Shown: positions 60,201 through 64,000 of the stretch, piece after piece
How the letters are laid out: every line of letters begins with the position of its first letter
Position numbering within the stretch: the stretch's first letter is position 1
From: Cornus controversa
Taxonomy: Eukaryota; Streptophyta; Magnoliopsida; Cornales; Cornaceae
Assembly: GCA_026545225.1 (NCBI GenBank)
Contig: CM048845.1
Coordinates: 95,296,533-95,360,532, forward strand
Direction: 5' to 3'
DNA length: 64,000 nucleotides
Program-made: the position numbers and the translations under genes
The notes under the pieces: generated by a model
The model's input: the letters and a program-made list of their open reading frames with translations, nothing else
The model's database searches: none
Told to the model about the DNA's origin: nothing

Positions 60201-61836
60201 TAACTTGAAATAAGCACCTTTTCACATAGATCTGTAAAAAATGTTCTCCATGGAAGATCAAATAGTATTCGACAACATAGTATGTCAAGCAATTTTCACA
60301 AATACTCTATTTTAACCTCTACTTGCTAAAAGCATCAAATTTGATCTTTCCTTAAAAGTTTTGGTAGGCCAAATCTCTATCAATAAAAAGTGTTCTCTTT
60401 CTCTTTCGTTTCTTTTTTTGGCACCATCAACATAACAAAAAGTGAATTTTCATAATAAAAGTACTTCCAGTCATTCCAAGCACAATGCCAAAAATGCTCT
60501 TACCTTACAAAATAACACTAGAAGTTACTGAATTACTATGTATGAAGTTACTAAAACACCTCTGTATAAGGGTAAGAGACAGAAATGGCGACTGAAGAAT
60601 AGAAGTCTTTCTGGAAAGAATAGAAATATAATTTGTGCATTGACCTATCAATAAAGTCAACCTCAATCATCAGAAGATACTAGCAAGCAAGCTGCCTGCA
60701 GTTTTTTTCATACAAGCAACTCCTAGGACATCAGTTTTTCCTTGTAAATTTCAACCAATATTCTTTTTTCAAAATTTACCAAGAATTCATGACACAATTA
60801 CCATATATTTAGATAAGTTCCACACCAGATTCCAAAACAAGTTTCTCCAGTGTGGCTTTATCTCCTAATTATGTCTATAAATTTAGTAGTGTATTATAAA
60901 TTTATTAATTGCGCTTCAGAAAATAGAATACATGCAAAATGATCATATATTTCTACTGGCATATTATTCATCCAAACTAACATTATCCATTAGAAAACTT
61001 GGCACTGGATTTCTTTTCCATCTTTAAAGGCAAAGATTATATTGATCCCTAGGTTAGCCAGTGAGAAAACAAATTCTTTGGCTAAACAAGGGGCTTATTC
61101 CTTAGTTCTGATGGGGGAATTTTTACCCTCCTTGAAATTCTTTAGCAGTTAGGAGGGTGATGGGTTGTTTTTCCTTCGGGATCTCTAGCTTCACAGTTTC
61201 ATTGATAGCCCTTGCTAAGCAGAAGTCTGCATTACCCTCTTTGCCTCTCTCAATAATCAGAAATGAAAATACTTTAAGTACAGCGGCAAACTACCATTAC
61301 TAACTCATAAAATTCCAAATAGCAGAAAAATACAACTTCAAGGTATAAAAGAGCAGAATGCTAACAAGAAAAGATGCCCTATTTCAAATTCTACAAGGAT
61401 ATTCTATCCATCAGAACTGAGATTCAAAAGTATATTTATAAAAGATTATAAACAGGAAAAAAAAAAAGACTTAAACTGGGTCTGAAATTAAGGAACTTAA
61501 GTTACATATCACTAAGAAAAAAATAAATAGGTGGCAAACCACGAGTACCTTGACAGTGTCATCACTTGAATAAGCCTCTGCCACATCGCATAACCTCTCA
61601 GTGATGTAGGATGCAGAGTACTTACCATCTGCAGTTCCATACTCCCCCAAGACCCAGCAAATGACCTGTAACTCAAAAGCAACAAATAAGAAGATAAACA
61701 CAAGAAGGATGTCTTCAGAAATATTTAAATGTACAAAAGCACATAATAAAGATGAAACCAAGATTAGAACAGAATTTACTTGAAGGAATGCAGATGGAAG
61801 TTTCGGCTCTCCAATAAGGCGCAAATACGACTCCAC
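45263..61836 (-). CDS. AP4E: AP-4 adaptor complex subunit epsilon, 3' part (five exons)
   Basis: Minus-strand exons, 5' to 3': 61836-61780 (VESYLRLIGEPKLPSAFLQ), 61665-61549 (VICWVLGEYGTADGKYSASY and on), 58147-58070 (AYAVTALMKLYAFDIAAGRK and on), 50464-50321 (CQSLIEELSASHSTDLQQRA and on), 46348-45263. All junctions are GT-AG and in phase 0, giving 266... more exactly 19, 39, 26, 48 and 362 codons. The first four encode the end of the helical adaptin trunk. The last encodes a linker with PENERSG and a long Ser/Pro/Thr-rich hinge and ear, ending NPNLFKDLFG and TGA. Order and sequence match plant AP4E (At1g31730 type). The protein is the large subunit of AP-4 at the trans-Golgi network, sorting vacuolar cargo such as vacuolar sorting receptors. 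The 5' exons lie past the right edge. The introns are 4.0, 7.6, 3.4 and 0.1 kb. Confidence 0.95.
46648..46893 (+). repeat. 123-bp tandem duplication in the last AP4E intron
   Basis: Copies 46648-46770 and 46771-46893 differ at only a few positions ('tttgcgtgtgaaataaatgc' starts each). Confidence 0.9.
46894..48425 (-). other. AP4E intron sequence, no gene seen
   Basis: AT-rich, with a (CT)n microsatellite at 48235-48262. Nothing else is recognised. Confidence 0.5.
48440..48830. other. Gene-like block of unknown origin in an AP4E intron
   Basis: The G+C content is visibly higher than in its surroundings. An open frame of 98 codons lies at 48523-48819 on the plus strand, with a shorter one opposite. 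No domain is recognised and no ends or target duplication were found. It could be a captured gene fragment or an old transposon piece. Confidence 0.3.
48831..50320 (-). other. AP4E intron sequence, no gene seen
   Basis: No repeats with defined ends and no convincing frames. Confidence 0.5.
50465..52262 (-). other. AP4E intron sequence, no gene seen
   Basis: AT-rich. Short plus-strand frames at 51107-51391 and 51494-51679 are antisense to the gene and have no recognisable domain. Confidence 0.5.
52600..52740 (+). other. Possible first-exon-like segment inside the hAT-like element
   Basis: A short frame from ATG 52648 (MISHVTKPYIQNPAG) reaches a good donor site, CAG|GTGAGC, at 52690/52691. 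No downstream exon is recognised. Confidence 0.25.
54500..54713 (+). pseudogene. Captured gene fragment of unknown parent inside the hAT-like element
   Basis: A G+C-rich segment follows an intron-like acceptor (GTTAG|GGCATGGAGG). It ends at a donor-like GATGCG|GTGAGA. The most protein-like frame encodes RKRRKALEVVLEECQRALQL and an acidic Ser-rich stretch. The ATG at 54505 lies in another frame, so a frameshift separates start and body. Upstream, an untranslated-exon-like segment ends near 54357 at TCTG|GTATGG. It looks like the 5' end of a host gene. I do not recognise the gene. Confidence 0.4.
57018..58069 (-). other. AP4E intron sequence, no gene seen
   Basis: AT-rich, nothing recognised. 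Confidence 0.5.
58753..58952 (+). mobile_element. tRNA-derived SINE
   Basis: A 9-bp duplication AACAACTGA flanks it (58744-58752 and 58953-58961). The 5' part has an A-box-like GTGGCCCACTGG and a B-box-like GGTGCGAGTTTAAAT, spaced as in a tRNA-type RNA polymerase III promoter. A poly-A tail of about 14 precedes the right duplication. At about 200 bp it is a usual plant SINE size. It lies in the AP4E intron, antisense to the gene. Confidence 0.85.
58962..61548 (-). other. AP4E intron sequence, no gene seen
   Basis: A poly-C run of about 13 at 59726-59738 and a poly-T run near 59213 are the only marked features. Confidence 0.5.
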
Positions 61837-64000
61837 CTGTACACACACAAAGACACAACAAATAAAAGGAAAAAAGATAGAATCAGGAATAGGTGTGGCT
61901 GCGCTACTGAAGTATCCAACCCTTGAAATTCACATGTTTTAATGATATGAGAAAGGTAATTCCAGCATTTTTAATATCTTCTACCTATTTTGTTTAGTAA
62001 ATTATTAAAGGGAAAGAAAAACAGAAAAAGAAAATTCAAGAATTCTCAAACTCCATATGTTGCAATCAGCGAAGAAGCCTCGAAAATGCTTCGTTCGCTG
62101 CAGAGAGATGGATCGTCATATTTAAAAAGCCAGCACAGCCTAAGATCTGGGTTGTTCAACCAGAAGATGTAGAGAGAGAGAGATAGAGGATCAAATACTC
62201 TTTAATCTCACAAAATCTGGGTTGTTCAATCAGAAAGATACAGCATGGGGCAATGCCTAGATCAATTGAACAATGTGCCATTAGGATCGTATCTGGAGTT
62301 GTGGTCAATTACACAAATCAAATAAGTGACAAATTTTCTGTTAGGACTTAAGGTGTTGGTAAATTTGGTGCCAAATTTAGTAGTAATTGGTTGATTTTAC
62401 ATCATTCTGGGAAGATAGTTGATTTAGATGAGGAATTAATCAAAGAGAGGGCGGATCGAAGCAAAGTCAAGTTTGACATTGATTAGATGGAGATAACATA
62501 GTGATCATAATATTTTTGAATCAATGGATGAGATTAACTTTAGCCATAGAAATCAAGAGAATGTAAATTTTGATAGACTGGGGATTAATCTTGTTTGATT
62601 TGGACTAAAAATTGTTTTGGAAGTTTTTGGAAACCTTTGACTTGCTAAATGAGTATCCTAAAAGGTTTTCTGTCGCTAAAAGTGTGTTTTTTTCCTAAAT
62701 GAGACATTTGGAATACCTTTTTTCAAAAAAAAAATGTATACAGAACAGAAGCCTACGTCCCGATATATAAAGTCTATTGATATACATAAGGAGTGTGTAC
62801 TGTGATACATAAACTTCAAATGAGTTTTATAGAGATGCATAAGTTGGATGTACCATAACGTGCCAGGTTGCGAAAACCACTTGACGATCACTAGTGGCAG
62901 AGTGCCAGAGGTGGTTCGTGTGATGGACTGTGGTGGCCAACAATCACTTTTAAAGGCGGATAACAAAGGTGTGATCGCATTGATGGTAAATAGCTGTTGT
63001 ACTTACATGAGACAATCACTCAAGGATCAATCAAAGCTATGCATGATGATGTGTGAAACCTGAGCGAAGCGCTGACAGTCTAATAGGAATCAACGGGCTT
63101 CCGAAGTCTTAGTAATGATGCACTTCTTTGATGTAACAGTTTGTGAGCTCTAGACTAGATCTCGTGGCTATCCTGTGCACAGGGTTTTCCACATATCTCT
63201 CTTGTTTACTATTTTGGTGTGTTTGATTATAGTTTGCTTTATTATTTACAAATTGATAATTGAATGAGTTTTAGTTAACCATAATCACAGAGAGAGAGAG
63301 AGAGAGAGTCACCCTCATCTAGGTCTGAATCTACATATGGATCACTGGAATTTCCATCCGTGCAGCTCTCAATTTCAAATGGTTTAACTCAGAAGTTGAA
63401 TGACACTTTGATGCATTGTGAAACCAATGTTGTGTATGACGTGACAGACAAGGATGTGAAGTGTGACAAAAAACATACATCACAACATCCTTATTTTGAA
63501 TCGGCCTTGTTTAGATTCTATTACCGCAACATAATATAGCTAAAAAATTAATAAACTTGTTAAGAAACTGAAAATTTTTTATTCAACAGGATCATTCACA
63601 AATCACATCAGTGATAAAAAGATTGTGAAATCTATATCAATGAAGTTAAATATTATATTCAGATTACAAAGATGCTTATTGAATAATATCAAACATGATT
63701 GTGTGAACAGCTTTTTAAGCCCGCTGCACTGTGTCACGGATTACACAATCCATTTAGTATCAAATATCTTAGTCCTATTATCTGTTTAATAAACGATTTG
63801 TAATCATGTTCTAACACGAATAACAAATGGGTCATGTTCGGGTTGACACATATAACAATATATAACAGAGTACCTTTTTTTTATTTTATGATGCTTGTTG
63901 TTTCTTGTATAAGAAGCCACTTTATAAATGAGAAATGAAAGCAGGAAGGACAATACGTCCTCCAACATGAACAGTGAGCAGAAAAGGATAAAAGGAGCTA
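61837..64000 (-). other. AP4E upstream intron or flank, no exon recognised
   Basis: The next upstream AP4E trunk exon was not found here, so this is probably another long intron. It contains GA microsatellites (about 62171-62182 and 63291-63308) and a diverged direct repeat around 'atctgggttgttcaa' (about 62136 and 62216). Short frames at 61990-62172 and 62848-63063 show no domain. Confidence 0.45.

Noticed and set aside
62848-63063. Possible copia RNase H fragment (KADNKGVIAL resembles the family motif)
   Set aside because: The likeness covers only about ten residues and the flanking motifs are absent.

Overview
The window is nuclear DNA from a flowering plant, most likely a woody eudicot; I cannot name the species. 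The evidence is AT-rich intergenic DNA with many microsatellites, GT-AG introns, a cluster of LRR-XII receptor kinases, a plant-type AP-4 epsilon gene, and many nested plant transposons. No rRNA, tRNA gene or CRISPR array was seen.

Layout. Positions 1-12 kb are repeat DNA: a minus-strand Ty3/gypsy-like LTR at the left edge, an old tandem array, a 0.8 kb TIR element, and a 6.6 kb Mutator-like element (4299-10882) with 82-bp inverted repeats. That element carries a decayed MULE transposase on the minus strand and a small GRF zinc-finger/transmembrane gene on the plus strand. A 569-bp TRIM element sits in the transposase. Positions 12-42 kb are a tandem cluster of EFR/Xa21-type LRR receptor kinases (LRR-XII, non-RD). 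RLK-A (12025-15624) has an early stop, RLK-B (32113-35379) looks complete, and RLK-C (39317-40738) has lost its 5' part. Two short relics lie at 16168-16235 and 23835-24116. A very young Ty1/copia element (16366-22888, TSD CATAT) sits in the 3' flank of one relic. A 1.25 kb Pack-MULE-like element and a 0.57 kb MULE MITE lie between RLK-A and RLK-B. A copia-type solo LTR lies at 41256-41920.

A two-exon membrane-anchored kinase (42438-44230) lies downstream of RLK-C. A piece of the same gene lies in the 3' flank of RLK-B, so the duplicated unit was probably receptor kinase plus anchored kinase.

Positions 45-62 kb hold the 3' half of AP4E (adaptor complex 4, epsilon subunit) on the minus strand. 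Five exons are spread over 16.6 kb. Its introns hold a 4.7 kb hAT-like element with an 8-bp TSD, a tRNA-type SINE, and several tandem duplications. The 5' exons lie beyond the right edge.

Functionally, the kinases point to cell-surface immune perception and AP4E to trans-Golgi cargo sorting. Nothing suggests these act together beyond being neighbours. The most unusual items are the two-gene MULE with a GRF/TM protein, the RLK-C junction and its mosaic kinase exon, and the hAT-like element carrying gene-like exon sequence.
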